A DNA stretch of 64,000 bases from an uncultured Caulobacterales bacterium. GTDB lineage: Bacteria > Pseudomonadota > Alphaproteobacteria > Caulobacterales > Maricaulaceae. The stretch covers positions 1 through 64,000 of the forward strand of contig CALLIK010000004.1 of the NCBI GenBank assembly GCA_938009235.1, written 5' to 3'. The notes under the pieces were generated by a model. The model saw only the letters and a list, made by a program, of their open reading frames with translations, did not search any database and was not told the origin of the DNA. Of the stretch, positions 27,190-36,818 are shown piece after piece (positions within the stretch are counted from its first letter, which is position 1; the number at the start of each line of letters is the position of its first letter). Position numbers and translations under genes: made by a program.

Positions 27190-28917
27190 GTGACCTTACG
27201 TGCCTTCGCCGCAACAATTTTAACAGCGACAGCGTGCCTGTCTGGTTCAGCCCAAGCCCAAGTTGAGACTGAAGGCCTGCGCGATGCTTTGGTTTCGGTT
27301 TATTCGCAAAACCCACGACTTCTCGCAGAACGTGCCCGCTTGCGCGAAATTGATGAAACTTATGTCCAAGCTCGCGCGCAAGGGCGATTCACTGTCGGTG
27401 GGTCCGCGTCTATCTCTCAAGCGTGGGTCAAGTTTCCAAACGCGAGTGAATTAATTTCAGGCGCAACAGGGGATTTGAGCGTTAGCGGTGCACCCAAAGA
27501 GGCTGGTGTGCAGATCATACAACCGCTCTATCAAGGTGGTCGTGTGCGTGCGCTGAAAAACCAAACCAAATTAGGTGTCTTGGCAGCGAGAGAAAACCTC
27601 CGTGCGCAGGAAAATGCTCTCTTTTTGGCGGCGGCGAATGCCTATGTGGATGTTCGGCGTGATGAAGAGGTTACTCGCATCCGCCGCAATAATGTCTCGG
27701 TTTTGTCCCGTCAGCTAGAGGCTGCTACAGCGCGCTTTGATGTTGGGCAGGGGACACGCACCGATATCGCTCAATCCGAATCACGCGCCGCATTGGCGGA
27801 GGCAGGGCTCGCGCAAGCGGAGGCTCAGCTTACGAGTTCGCGCGCGTCATATGTACGTTTGGTTGGACGTATGCCTAGTTTGCTTAGCGCGCCGCCAAAG
27901 TTCGCAATACCCGCAACGGTATCTGACGCCATTGCCGCGGCTCGTGAGAACAGTCCGCAACTCATAGGGTCTTATTTCAATGAGGCCGCAGGCCGAGCCG
28001 CAATTAATGTTGCCAAGGCATCTGGCCGTCCCACCGTGTCTTTGGCGGGGAGCTTGTCACGTCAACGCGACCAAATTTCAAATATTACAGAGTTCGATAC
28101 GGCTGCGATTACGGCTCAGGTGACAATCCCATTTTATTCGGGGGGCGCTAACCGGTCTCATGTTCGTCAGGCCCAACACGCGAAAACACGTTTGGCCTTT
28201 GAGACGCGTGATGCGGAACTCGCCGTTGATGAGTCCGTGACGAAAATTTGGGCTCAACTTGGCGCGGCGCGCGCAACACTTAAGGCTGTGCGCAGGCAAG
28301 AAGATGCGGCAGAGATTGCGTTTGAAGGCGTGACGTTGGAGCAATCCGTTGGCACACGCGATCAACTGGACGTTTTGAACGCAGAACAAGAGGTGCTGAA
28401 TGCGAAGTTGTCTGTTGTTGAGGCCGAACGAAATGTGAATGCGGCGACCTATAGCTTACTTTCTGTGATAGGTGTTTTTGACGCTGAGGGCATTCGTTTG
28501 TCTGTCGACACCTATGACAAGAGTGCTAATTTTGAACTTGTTCGCTATAAGGGTCTAACCGAAGCGGTTGATACATATGCGCCAGAGTTCACTAAACGCA
28601 TTGGTCGTCAATTGCCCGATTTGGTGTCTGATATCACGGGGTTTACGGAGACACTCTATGTAGACACGCCGCTAAAGACAGGTGTTGAAGGGGCGGGGGC
28701 CTTGGTTGGTTCAGGTGCAAAGGGCGTTACATACGCCATAGATAAAATCACAGGACTAGAGCCTAATACTGACCTTTTACAGGATGTTGACACTTTAGAT
28801 ATCATCATCGAGCCAGTTAAACCTACGTCTAAGCCGCCCTATGACCCGTTAATAGGTGGATCTTTGCATGGCAATGTTGATGAAATTTATATGCCAGCTG
28901 ATTCTCCCGTGGATTGA
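27190..28917 (+). CDS. tolC: TolC-family outer-membrane efflux/secretion channel
   Basis: 575 aa from a GTG; signal peptide ending SAQAQ. The paired OEP repeats are visible as long Ala/Arg/Gln-rich coiled-coil stretches (AQSESRAALAEAGLAQAEAQL; GTRDQLDVLNAEQEVLNAKL) and the strand motif QIIQPLYQGGRVRALKNQ / AQVTIPFYSGGANRSHVRQ. Forms the trimeric outer-membrane duct of type I secretion and RND pumps. About 100 residues longer at the C-terminus than E. coli TolC. Adjacent to pcm and popZ as in Caulobacter. Confidence 0.92.
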   Translation: MTLRAFAATILTATACLSGSAQAQVETEGLRDALVSVYSQNPRLLAERARLREIDETYVQARAQGRFTVGGSASISQAWVKFPNASELISGATGDLSVSGAPKEAGVQIIQPLYQGGRVRALKNQTKLGVLAARENLRAQENALFLAAANAYVDVRRDEEVTRIRRNNVSVLSRQLEAATARFDVGQGTRTDIAQSESRAALAEAGLAQAEAQLTSSRASYVRLVGRMPSLLSAPPKFAIPATVSDAIAAARENSPQLIGSYFNEAAGRAAINVAKASGRPTVSLAGSLSRQRDQISNITEFDTAAITAQVTIPFYSGGANRSHVRQAQHAKTRLAFETRDAELAVDESVTKIWAQLGAARATLKAVRRQEDAAEIAFEGVTLEQSVGTRDQLDVLNAEQEVLNAKLSVVEAERNVNAATYSLLSVIGVFDAEGIRLSVDTYDKSANFELVRYKGLTEAVDTYAPEFTKRIGRQLPDLVSDITGFTETLYVDTPLKTGVEGAGALVGSGAKGVTYAIDKITGLEPNTDLLQDVDTLDIIIEPVKPTSKPPYDPLIGGSLHGNVDEIYMPADSPVD

Positions 28918-29037
28918 ATAGTTCTGCGGGTAGACAAGTGCTAAGCGTTGTTTTAACGTTATTTTTAGAATAGTTAGGCTGTCGGGGGACCGCTTGATTG
29001 ACACATTTGATGTTGAGCTAGTGCAGGAATAAAATTT

Positions 29038-30831
29038 ATGTCTGAACAGACACCAAATTCATCAGAAGATCTCACGGGTTCAGAACCCAGTATGGAAGAC
29101 ATATTAGCGTCTATCCGAAAGATAATTTCAGAAGATCAGCCCTTGGCAATGGGGTCACCTGAAGACATGAAGGTTGAGCCGATAGCAGAGTCTGTTTTCA
29201 CTCCGGCTGACTTGCCCTCTGATTCAATCATGGATTTCGATGAGGCTGATCTTGGCGTAGCTGAGGGCGATAGTGTCGATTTGAACATTGATGATGTTTT
29301 GGCTAGCATTGGTGAAGATGCGGCTGAAGCGCCTGTCGTGGAAGCCTTAGCCCCAGCGGTTTTAGCCCCAGCCGTATTAGCCTCCGCAGTTTTAGCTCCT
29401 GCTGTTTTAGCTACCGAAACTTTGGCTCCCGAATCATTGGCTGTGCCTGATGTATCTATGAATGCAGATGATGATGTTCTGGCGCTCCTAGATGATGACG
29501 ACATGTTGTCTTTTCTTGATGATGATATCGAACTGGCAACGGATGATACGTCCAAAGTTGACCTAGCTGAAGTTTATATGCCTGAGGTGGATTTACCTGT
29601 CGCTGAAACGCATAAAGCCTTAGATGTTGACGTCCCTGACGTGTCCTCTTTTAGTGATACTAGTTTTGATGTTGAAGAAGACGATGAAATGTCGGCCTTG
29701 CTCGAAGATATACTAATGGAGCCAGAAGAGGCCGCTTTGGAAATAACTGAGGTGCCTGCAGAGGCAGCAGCACAAGACATTGAGCCGAACTACACTCCGA
29801 TCACGGAGTCTGTGCGTGTGGAATCAGATGAAGATCTTGATTTAGTTAAGTCCTTGATGGCCGATTTGGCTGATGATCCTGACGCTATGTCTATGGACGA
29901 AGACCTTGATGCTATGCTCACGATTCCAGATATCGAAGAGCCTGCGCTCGAAACGCCAACTCTTGAGGACGTAACCTTTGAAGAGCCTGCTTTTGAAAAT
30001 ATGGGTGATGATCTTGAAGCCCTATTGAACGACATTGATACGCCCGCTCCGGAAGCGGTTGAACCAGAAGCTGTTGAAGAAGATATTCTCGGCGATATTC
30101 TCGATATGACGCTGGAAGATCAATTGCAGGCACAACCTGATGAAATTCTATTAGATGAATTGCTAGGCGATGAGCTACTAGAAGACGAAGGTGTTGCCGA
30201 TACGGTAGTGACGCATGACGACGTCACGGCGTTTGAGGCGGACAATATCTCTGAGAACTCTGAACACAATCTCAGTCCTGATGACGCGCTCTTTGACACT
30301 GTTGGTGTTGCTGACATGGATGATGTCCCAAGCCTATCTGATATAGCCGCCGCAGCTGAAGCTGATGCCGTCGCTGTCGAAATGCTAGACGACGAAGTAA
30401 CGTTTGACCCAATGCTTGCAGCGACAGGCATTGCAGCTACAGGCATTGCGGCAACAGGCTTTGTTGGCTTGGCGGCGACCACCACTGATGAAGATGTGCT
30501 GGAAACTGAAGCTGTTGCACCAACGCCTGAGCCTGTTTTTGAAACACCACCTCACAAAATTATACCCCAGGAGACTTCCATGTCCGTACAAGCCTTGAAT
30601 TCAGACGTAATCCTCGACGAAGTTACAGAATCTGCAACAGCGGGCGCATTCGCTCAGTTGAGCACCGTCGTTGAAGATAAAGCTGTCTTTAATGAGCGTG
30701 GCCCACGTGTCGGTGATTTGGTTCAAGAAGCTCTGCGTCCAATGCTAAAAGAATGGCTCGACGCCAATCTTAAAGGCATTGTTGAGCGCGCCGTAGCAAA
30801 AGAAGTTAAGCGCATCAGTTCAGGCAAATAA
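29038..30831 (+). CDS. popZ: Polar organizing protein PopZ, strongly extended acidic linker
   Basis: 597 aa. The N-terminal helix EPSMEDILASIRKIISED and the C-terminal oligomerization region (VGDLVQEALRPMLKEWLDANLKGIVERAVAKEVKRI) are the two conserved parts of PopZ (DUF2497). Between them lie about 520 residues of Asp/Glu/Pro/Ala-rich, disordered-looking sequence, against roughly 80 in the 177-aa Caulobacter protein. The linker holds tandem LAPAV repeats (29346-29420), ATGIA repeats (30420-30465) and acidic blocks. PopZ forms a polar condensate that anchors ParB-parS and recruits cell-cycle regulators. Assignment rests on both conserved ends plus the tolC/valS context. Confidence 0.88.
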   Translation: MSEQTPNSSEDLTGSEPSMEDILASIRKIISEDQPLAMGSPEDMKVEPIAESVFTPADLPSDSIMDFDEADLGVAEGDSVDLNIDDVLASIGEDAAEAPVVEALAPAVLAPAVLASAVLAPAVLATETLAPESLAVPDVSMNADDDVLALLDDDDMLSFLDDDIELATDDTSKVDLAEVYMPEVDLPVAETHKALDVDVPDVSSFSDTSFDVEEDDEMSALLEDILMEPEEAALEITEVPAEAAAQDIEPNYTPITESVRVESDEDLDLVKSLMADLADDPDAMSMDEDLDAMLTIPDIEEPALETPTLEDVTFEEPAFENMGDDLEALLNDIDTPAPEAVEPEAVEEDILGDILDMTLEDQLQAQPDEILLDELLGDELLEDEGVADTVVTHDDVTAFEADNISENSEHNLSPDDALFDTVGVADMDDVPSLSDIAAAAEADAVAVEMLDDEVTFDPMLAATGIAATGIAATGFVGLAATTTDEDVLETEAVAPTPEPVFETPPHKIIPQETSMSVQALNSDVILDEVTESATAGAFAQLSTVVEDKAVFNERGPRVGDLVQEALRPMLKEWLDANLKGIVERAVAKEVKRISSGK

Positions 30832-30954
30832 CCTTAGCCTAAGTCGGGCACAGCCCTACTTCACATTGCTAACGGCGTAGTCTAGAACTGTGTCAAGAAA
30901 TTCACCCGTTCCCTCGTTTTGAGGGACGGGTTTTGTGTTAGATAAGATAAGACC

Positions 30955-33900
30955 ATGCTCGACAAGTCATTTGATCCCAAAGAAGCCGAAGCCCGCATTT
31001 ACAAGATGTGGGAAGACAGCGGCGCATTCAAACCGCGCGCAGCGAAACCTACGGACACAAAAGACGACAACTTCTCCATCGTGATACCGCCGCCAAATGT
31101 GACGGGCAGCCTGCATATGGGTCACGCGCTAAACAACACAATCATGGACATCCTGATCCGCTTTAACCGCATGAAGGGCAAAGCCGTGTTATGGCAGCCG
31201 GGTATGGATCACGCGGGTATCGCGACGCAAATGGTCGTCGAGCGCAAACTTGCCGCTGAAGATAAATTCCGCAAGAACATGAGTCGCGAAGATTTCCTCA
31301 ATCACGTTTGGGCGTGGAAAGAGGAAAGCGGCGGCATCATCGAGCAACAACTTCGCCGCCTCGGCAGCTCTTGCGATTGGTCCCGTTCTAAATTCACGCT
31401 CGGTGCATCGCCAAATGCGGACGCAGAAGAGAAAGCCGCGCAGCAGAATATGGGCGATGGCGTCACCAAGGCCTTCGTTGAAATGTACGAAGCAGGCTTG
31501 ATCTATCGCGACAAACGTCTCGTGAACTGGGATCCGCATTTCCAGACCGCGATTTCTGACCTCGAAGTCGAAACCAAAACCGTTGATGGCCATTACTGGC
31601 ATTTGCGCTATCCGCTCGCCGACGGTGTCACATATGAGCATCCGATCACGGATGAAGAGGGCAATGTCACAGGCCATGAAACACGTGGTTATGTTGTTGT
31701 CGCAACTTCGCGGCCAGAGACAATGCTCGGCGATACGGGCGTGGCTGTGCATCCTGATGATGAGCGCTATGCGGCACTGGTTGGGAAAGAGATTATCCTG
31801 CCACTCGTGAACCGCCGTGTTCCGATTATCGCGGATGATTATGCTGACCCAGAGAAGGGGTCAGGCGCGGTAAAGATCACGCCTGCGCATGATTTCAATG
31901 ACTATGAAGTCGGCAAACGGACAGGGCATGAGTTGATCTCCATTCTGGATGATCGCGGGCATATCCTCCCGCTTGATATTATTCCTGAGGAATTTCACGG
32001 CCTATTTAGCGTTAAAGCGCGCAAACTCGTTGTCGCGCAATTTGACGAGGCTGGACTACTTACTGAGACTGAAAAGCTGAAAATCGAACAGCCTGTTGGC
32101 GATCGTTCGGGTGTTGTGATTGAACCAATGCTCACGGACCAATGGTTTGTTGATGCAGAGAAAATGGCTGAACAAGCCATGGCCAAGGTCAATGACGGCT
32201 CGACGAAATTTGTGCCTGAAAACTGGAAGAAGACCTATGATCACTGGATGGCAAATATCCAACCGTGGTGTATTTCCCGTCAGCTCTGGTGGGGACATCA
32301 AATTCCTGCATGGTTGCTAGGAAGCGGTGGTGGAAAAGCTGCGCGATGGACCAATGCTGAGGAGACACAGCAGCATCGTGATGAAGACGCAGAATTTGAA
32401 GTCATTTGGGATAAACTGAGCAACCTACCAGTAGTTACTGCGGATGCAGAGCAAGTTCCTAGTTTATTGCTACCTATTTTGAATAATGTTGATGAGATTG
32501 CATTGGTGGAGACTATTGAGAAAACGGGAGTGCTTGTTGAAGTCAAAGTAAAGACGAAACTAGGTCAAGCCCTACAATTTACATTTCATCAAGATCCAGA
32601 CGTCCTAGACACATGGTTCTCTTCGGGCCTTTGGCCGTTCTCCACGCTCGGTTGGCCTGAGAACACTGAGGAACTTGCGCGCTTCTACCCGACTTCCGTT
32701 CTGGTCACCGCATTCGATATCATCTTCTTCTGGGTGGCGCGGATGATGATGCAGGGTTTGCATTTCATGAAAGACGAAAACGGCGAGGGCATAGTGCCAT
32801 TCGACGACGTCTATATTCATGCGTTGGTCCTTGATGAAGCGGGCAAGAAAATGTCCAAATCCATCGGCAACACGCTTGACCCGCTCGACCTCATCGACGG
32901 CGTCACGAGTGATGTTCTCGTTGAGAAACGCACACGCGGATTGAAGAACCCAGACAAAGCCCCGCAAATCGCTAAGGCGACTCGCAAAGCCTATCCTGAT
33001 GGGTTCGAACCTTACGGCGCAGACGCGCTACGCTTTACCCTCGCGAGCCAAGCTGGACAGGGACGCAATATCCGTCTCTCCGTTGAGCGTATCGCGGGCT
33101 ATCGTAATTTCGGTACGAAGCTCTGGTCTGCGGCCAGTTTCGGCCAGATGAATGGCTGCGCGCCCGTTGCAGGGTTCGACCCATCAACAGCCACGCTACC
33201 CGTCAACAAATGGATCATTTCCGAAACGGCCAAGACCGCCATGGAAATATCGCGCTGTATCGACACCTATCGTTTCAACGACGCGGCAGATGCGGCCTAT
33301 AAATTCACATGGGACACATTTTGTGCGTGGTATTTGGAACTCTCCAAACCGCTGCTGTCTGGTGAAGACGGAACCGAGAAAGACGAAACCCGCGCGACAT
33401 TCGCCTGGGTGCTCGATCAAATCCTGAAGCTGCTCCATCCCTTCATGCCGTTCATCACGGAAGACCTCTGGGCGAAAGTCGCAGAGGGCCGCGATAGCAA
33501 CCTCATCACAGCCGAGTGGCCGACATATGGCGACAAGCTTGTGGACGCGGACGCCGTAGCGGAATTGGAGTGGCTGCAAACGCTCATCACGAATATCCGT
33601 TCGGTTCGCGCCGATATGAATATCCCGCCGTCCAAGAAAGCGCCGCTCTTGTTGTGTGCGGACACGCTGGACCCGCGCCTCGATACATATGCCCCGCAAC
33701 TCTCGCCAATGGCGCGTGTGGAGCATGTTGAGCTTGCGAGCGCAGTGCCAGATAATGCGCTACAAACCGTTGTCGACGGCGTGCAATACGCCATTCCTCT
33801 GGCAGGCCTCATCGATATGGATGCAGAGCGGAAACGTCTCGCGAAAGAGATCGAAAAAGCCCAAAAGGAAATCGAGCAAATCGACCGTAAATTGGGCAAT

Positions 33901-34014
33901 GAAGCCTTCGTCGCCAAAGCCCCTGAAAAGGTCGTCATCTTGCAAAAGGAACGCCGCGCAGGATACGCCGCAGAGGTCGAAACGCTACAGACCGCATTGG
34001 ACGGGTTGGGGTAG
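30955..34014 (+). CDS. valS: Valyl-tRNA synthetase
   Basis: 1019 aa class I synthetase. HIGH-type motif PPNVTGSLHMGHAL (~45), CP1 editing domain (ETRGYVVVATSRPETMLGDTGVAV), catalytic WWGHQIPAW, DVLDTWFSSGLWPF, KMSKS motif KMSKSIGN, anticodon-binding domain and the C-terminal coiled-coil arm (DAERKRLAKEIEKAQKEIEQ). Longer than E. coli ValS (951 aa) mainly because of about 60 extra residues between GHQIPAW and DPDVLDTW (roughly 32312-32611), where codon use becomes visibly A/T-richer than the flanks. Charges tRNA-Val. Confidence 0.97.
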   Translation: MLDKSFDPKEAEARIYKMWEDSGAFKPRAAKPTDTKDDNFSIVIPPPNVTGSLHMGHALNNTIMDILIRFNRMKGKAVLWQPGMDHAGIATQMVVERKLAAEDKFRKNMSREDFLNHVWAWKEESGGIIEQQLRRLGSSCDWSRSKFTLGASPNADAEEKAAQQNMGDGVTKAFVEMYEAGLIYRDKRLVNWDPHFQTAISDLEVETKTVDGHYWHLRYPLADGVTYEHPITDEEGNVTGHETRGYVVVATSRPETMLGDTGVAVHPDDERYAALVGKEIILPLVNRRVPIIADDYADPEKGSGAVKITPAHDFNDYEVGKRTGHELISILDDRGHILPLDIIPEEFHGLFSVKARKLVVAQFDEAGLLTETEKLKIEQPVGDRSGVVIEPMLTDQWFVDAEKMAEQAMAKVNDGSTKFVPENWKKTYDHWMANIQPWCISRQLWWGHQIPAWLLGSGGGKAARWTNAEETQQHRDEDAEFEVIWDKLSNLPVVTADAEQVPSLLLPILNNVDEIALVETIEKTGVLVEVKVKTKLGQALQFTFHQDPDVLDTWFSSGLWPFSTLGWPENTEELARFYPTSVLVTAFDIIFFWVARMMMQGLHFMKDENGEGIVPFDDVYIHALVLDEAGKKMSKSIGNTLDPLDLIDGVTSDVLVEKRTRGLKNPDKAPQIAKATRKAYPDGFEPYGADALRFTLASQAGQGRNIRLSVERIAGYRNFGTKLWSAASFGQMNGCAPVAGFDPSTATLPVNKWIISETAKTAMEISRCIDTYRFNDAADAAYKFTWDTFCAWYLELSKPLLSGEDGTEKDETRATFAWVLDQILKLLHPFMPFITEDLWAKVAEGRDSNLITAEWPTYGDKLVDADAVAELEWLQTLITNIRSVRADMNIPPSKKAPLLLCADTLDPRLDTYAPQLSPMARVEHVELASAVPDNALQTVVDGVQYAIPLAGLIDMDAERKRLAKEIEKAQKEIEQIDRKLGNEAFVAKAPEKVVILQKERRAGYAAEVETLQTALDGLG

Positions 34015-34017
34015 CGA

Positions 34018-34950
34018 TTGCATCAGTTCGACGAACATCACTCCGAGTTCAAAGGGTTCTCAGCCTTTTATCATGCTGAGATTTTGCCCGGTTTGGAGCG
34101 GGATGAACTGTCCCGTCTTGACGCAATCTCAAAGATTAAAAAAAATCTGATAGGCATCGCAGCTGTGACTTTGGCCGCGTTAGCGTTATTCATTTATCAC
34201 TCCAGACCGTTTGTTACCTACATCTTCATCCTTGCTATTGGCGGTATGGGCGCGGCTGGTAGTGCGAAATATGTAATGCGGGATGTCCGCTCTGGCGCAA
34301 AGAAAAATATTGTCGGCAACCTTTGCCGTTTTCTCGGCCTTGCCTTTCAGTCTGAATTGGCGGTTTCGCCGCGTCTGGATCAGTTCATAGAGTTGGGGCT
34401 TGTCACCAAAAAATATGACCGTAGCGAATTTGAAGACCAAATTTCCGGCACAGCGCATGGCGCGAAATTCCTGCTTCACGAAGCGCATTTGGAGCGGCGG
34501 GAAGGCTCAGGGAAAAACAGAAAATGGGTAACCAAATTTCGAGGTCAGCTTTTGGTGATTGAGCTTGATCAAAAATTCCTCGGACAAACCGTTGTCTTGC
34601 GAGACAAAGGGTGGCTGCAACGCAAAAAACGTGGCGATATGAAACGTGTTGGTTTGGTTGATCCGGTGTTTGAAAAGATATTCGAAGCTTACGGGACGGA
34701 CCAGGTCGAAGCGCGTTACCTGCTAACGCCGACTTTTATGCAGCGCCTCGTTGATTTGGAAACATCCGTAGACGGCAAGAAAATCCGATTTGGGTTTGAT
34801 GGCGGGAAACTTCTCATCGCCGTAGAAACTGCCAACCGCTACGAAGCAGGCTCCATGTTCAAACCCCTAATCGAAACGGCGCGCACTCAGAAAATCTTAG
34901 ATGAAGTCGGCGCGATTTATGATGTGATTGATGGAGTGATAAGGCGATGA
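34018..34950 (+). CDS. DUF3137 membrane protein
   Basis: 310 aa from a TTG 3 nt after the valS stop. A soluble N-terminus (HHSEFKGFSAFYHAEILPGLERDE), two membrane segments (about 45-62 and 66-85), then a soluble domain with FEDQISGTAHGAKFLLHEAHLERRE and FRGQLLVIELDQKFLGQTVVLRDKG, characteristic of DUF3137 (often found near LemA proteins). Function unknown. Overlaps the next gene by ATGA, so it is co-translated with it. Confidence 0.75.
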   Translation: MHQFDEHHSEFKGFSAFYHAEILPGLERDELSRLDAISKIKKNLIGIAAVTLAALALFIYHSRPFVTYIFILAIGGMGAAGSAKYVMRDVRSGAKKNIVGNLCRFLGLAFQSELAVSPRLDQFIELGLVTKKYDRSEFEDQISGTAHGAKFLLHEAHLERREGSGKNRKWVTKFRGQLLVIELDQKFLGQTVVLRDKGWLQRKKRGDMKRVGLVDPVFEKIFEAYGTDQVEARYLLTPTFMQRLVDLETSVDGKKIRFGFDGGKLLIAVETANRYEAGSMFKPLIETARTQKILDEVGAIYDVIDGVIRR

Positions 34951-35774
34951 AACTTAAAGGTATGATTTTGCTTGGCATGTTGCTCCTATGCAGCTGCGCC
35001 CCCGCGTCGTCATCCCCATCGTCTTGGGTTTTGGTAGGGGACTTTGAAAGCGGCGCTCTGCCTCAGGGCTGGACGAATATTGATACGCAGAATGACACCG
35101 ACCCCTTTGTCCCGAACCCGCAGGTTACTGAAATTAGGGCCGAGGCGGGAACTGACAATCACTATCTGCTTCGGAAACCTGCCGCCGAGGGCGTGATTGG
35201 AAACCGAAAGGCGATTAGCTTTGCGCCGCTCCCCACTGCTATTCCTATCGGGGAAACCTATACATTATACAGCCGCATTTTGGTCGAGTATTTCCCGAAC
35301 AACCATTCCTTCGGATTGAGCAATTTGAGCGCGGCTGAAATCCCAGACGCAGGCTATGACGCATTCGAGCCGATGATCCGTATTACGGATAAAGCCGAGT
35401 CTGATGGGACCAAGAATGACGGAACCTTGATGGTTCTCAGCGGCTATAAAACCTATGATAAGATCGTAAATCCGTCGACGGGGCAGACGGCCAATCCGAT
35501 GGACGCTGGGGCTTGGTATGAAATTTGGGCGGTCATAAATAATGACGCCGCAGACGCAGGCGGGCAGAGCTATGATCTCTATGTGCGCGGCGGCGAATTT
35601 GCAGAGCAGCAGAAAGTCTTTAGCGGCGCAGTCTTTCGCATGAACCGCGAAACGCCCCTGACGCATTTCATGGCGATTACGAATACGGGGTCAAAAAAGT
35701 CACCTTACGGAAATGGCGGGGTTGGGTATGATGATATTTATATGTCGCCGGGGCGTGAGTTGTCCTCGCCATAG
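34947..35774 (+). CDS. Lipoprotein with concanavalin-like beta-sandwich
   Basis: 275 aa with lipoprotein signal and lipobox LCSC. The mature part begins WVLVGDFESGALPQGW, a pattern seen in carbohydrate-binding or lyase-type beta-sandwich modules; later segments include ETYTLYSRILVEYFP, WYEIWAVINND and the conserved end GVGYDDIYMSPG. No catalytic residues recognised. Probably an envelope carbohydrate-binding protein. Third gene of the valS-DUF3137-lipoprotein unit. Confidence 0.65.
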   Translation: MKLKGMILLGMLLLCSCAPASSSPSSWVLVGDFESGALPQGWTNIDTQNDTDPFVPNPQVTEIRAEAGTDNHYLLRKPAAEGVIGNRKAISFAPLPTAIPIGETYTLYSRILVEYFPNNHSFGLSNLSAAEIPDAGYDAFEPMIRITDKAESDGTKNDGTLMVLSGYKTYDKIVNPSTGQTANPMDAGAWYEIWAVINNDAADAGGQSYDLYVRGGEFAEQQKVFSGAVFRMNRETPLTHFMAITNTGSKKSPYGNGGVGYDDIYMSPGRELSSP

Positions 35775-35822
35775 CTTGACTGAGTGCAGCTCGTCTGAAC
35801 TCTAAAAATATTGGAGAAATAT

Positions 35823-36185
35823 ATGCGAATTATACTCATCATACTCGCGGGTTATTTCTTACTTACGGGGCTCTACATTTGGGTTGCGCCTCATATGTTT
35901 TACGACAACACAGCCGCCTCTCATTGATGGGGCCGTTCAACATGCATTTCATAAGAGATGTTGCTCTCACGTTTTGGTCAGTGGCGGCCCAATGATGTGG
36001 GGCGGAATAGGACTGCGTTGATATGCGGCGCGGCTTGGCCTTTTCTGCACGCATTATATCACTGCATGATTTGGACTCACCGTGGGTTTCCGTTCGACAT
36101 CATTTGGATGACAGATTTAACGGCTGTTATTGTACCAGGATTTCTAGGGTTGGTCGCGAGCTTGAAGATTAAGTTTAACGCCTAA
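35823..36185 (+). pseudogene. Decayed small membrane protein gene, at least three frameshifts
   Basis: MRIILIILAGYFLLTGLYIWVAPHMFYDN starts at 35823 and stops at 35927. The same protein continues in another frame as MGPFNMHFIRDVALTF, shifts again at about 35974 (LVSGGPMMWGG), and once more at about 36003 (RNRTALICGAAWPFLHALYH...) through to 36185. Stitched together it gives a coherent ~118-aa protein with four hydrophobic segments. The number of indels in 360 bp argues for true decay over a single sequencing error. The family is not named here. Whether it was once part of the valS unit is unclear. Confidence 0.8.
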
Positions 36186-36198
36186 CACTATTGTTATA

Positions 36199-36627
36199 TC
36201 AAACTTTTATTTTCGCATTTGGCGCATCAAGGCCGTCAAATTGCCAATATGTTTTGACGATAGAGATAAGCGTTTCTTCTGTCTTATGAAGCTCTTTATC
36301 GGCAAGGCTAATGTCTTCTAACACGTCGATCACGTCTTGTTTTCTAGGCCAATTGGAAAGACTCAGAATGAGATGTGTTAAGTCTACAGACTTAGGTACG
36401 GTTGACCACGTACGATTTAACTCTTGTTTGTACCCCTCAAACCAGTTCCTTGTTTTTATGCTTGTTAACACCTCACCAGATTGATCTTTGAGATTTAAAT
36501 CTTTTACGCCCTTTACCAAGGCTTCAATTTCCGTTTCTTGTATATGACCATCCGCCAAAATGACTTGAGTGAGGAGGCGTAACAATTTTTGGGTTTCGGC
36601 TGGAATAGGCATAGGGAGTACGCTCAA
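36199..36627 (-). CDS. TerB-like helical protein
   Basis: 142 aa. LLTQVILADGHIQETEIEALV near the start and LEDISLADKELHKTEETLISIV near the end are the paired TerB-type motifs; WFEGYKQELN lies between. No signal or membrane segment. Resembles 5960-6352 in length, paired-motif spacing and the terminal YWQFD/VWNLD. Role unknown. Confidence 0.6.
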   Translation of the reverse strand: MSVLPMPIPAETQKLLRLLTQVILADGHIQETEIEALVKGVKDLNLKDQSGEVLTSIKTRNWFEGYKQELNRTWSTVPKSVDLTHLILSLSNWPRKQDVIDVLEDISLADKELHKTEETLISIVKTYWQFDGLDAPNAKIKV

Positions 36628-36818
36628 AGGTAAAGGAGGATTTAAAACCTCTAATGGTAATTACTATAAGTGCAAATCATTAATATTCATCTGTGAAATA
36701 GGCTTAGTGTTGAAATTTAAATTCACATTTATTTCAATGACCTACGGTGACGTTATACTTTTATACTAGAGATGCGTCCGCGGTATCAAAAGCTGTGCCA
36801 TTCTAAGGGCGTTCTTTC

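Noticed and set aside
29136-30485. Long Ser/Ala-rich reverse-strand ORFs opposite popZ
   Set aside because: Shadows of the GA-rich acidic linker; low stop-codon density on the other strand explains them.
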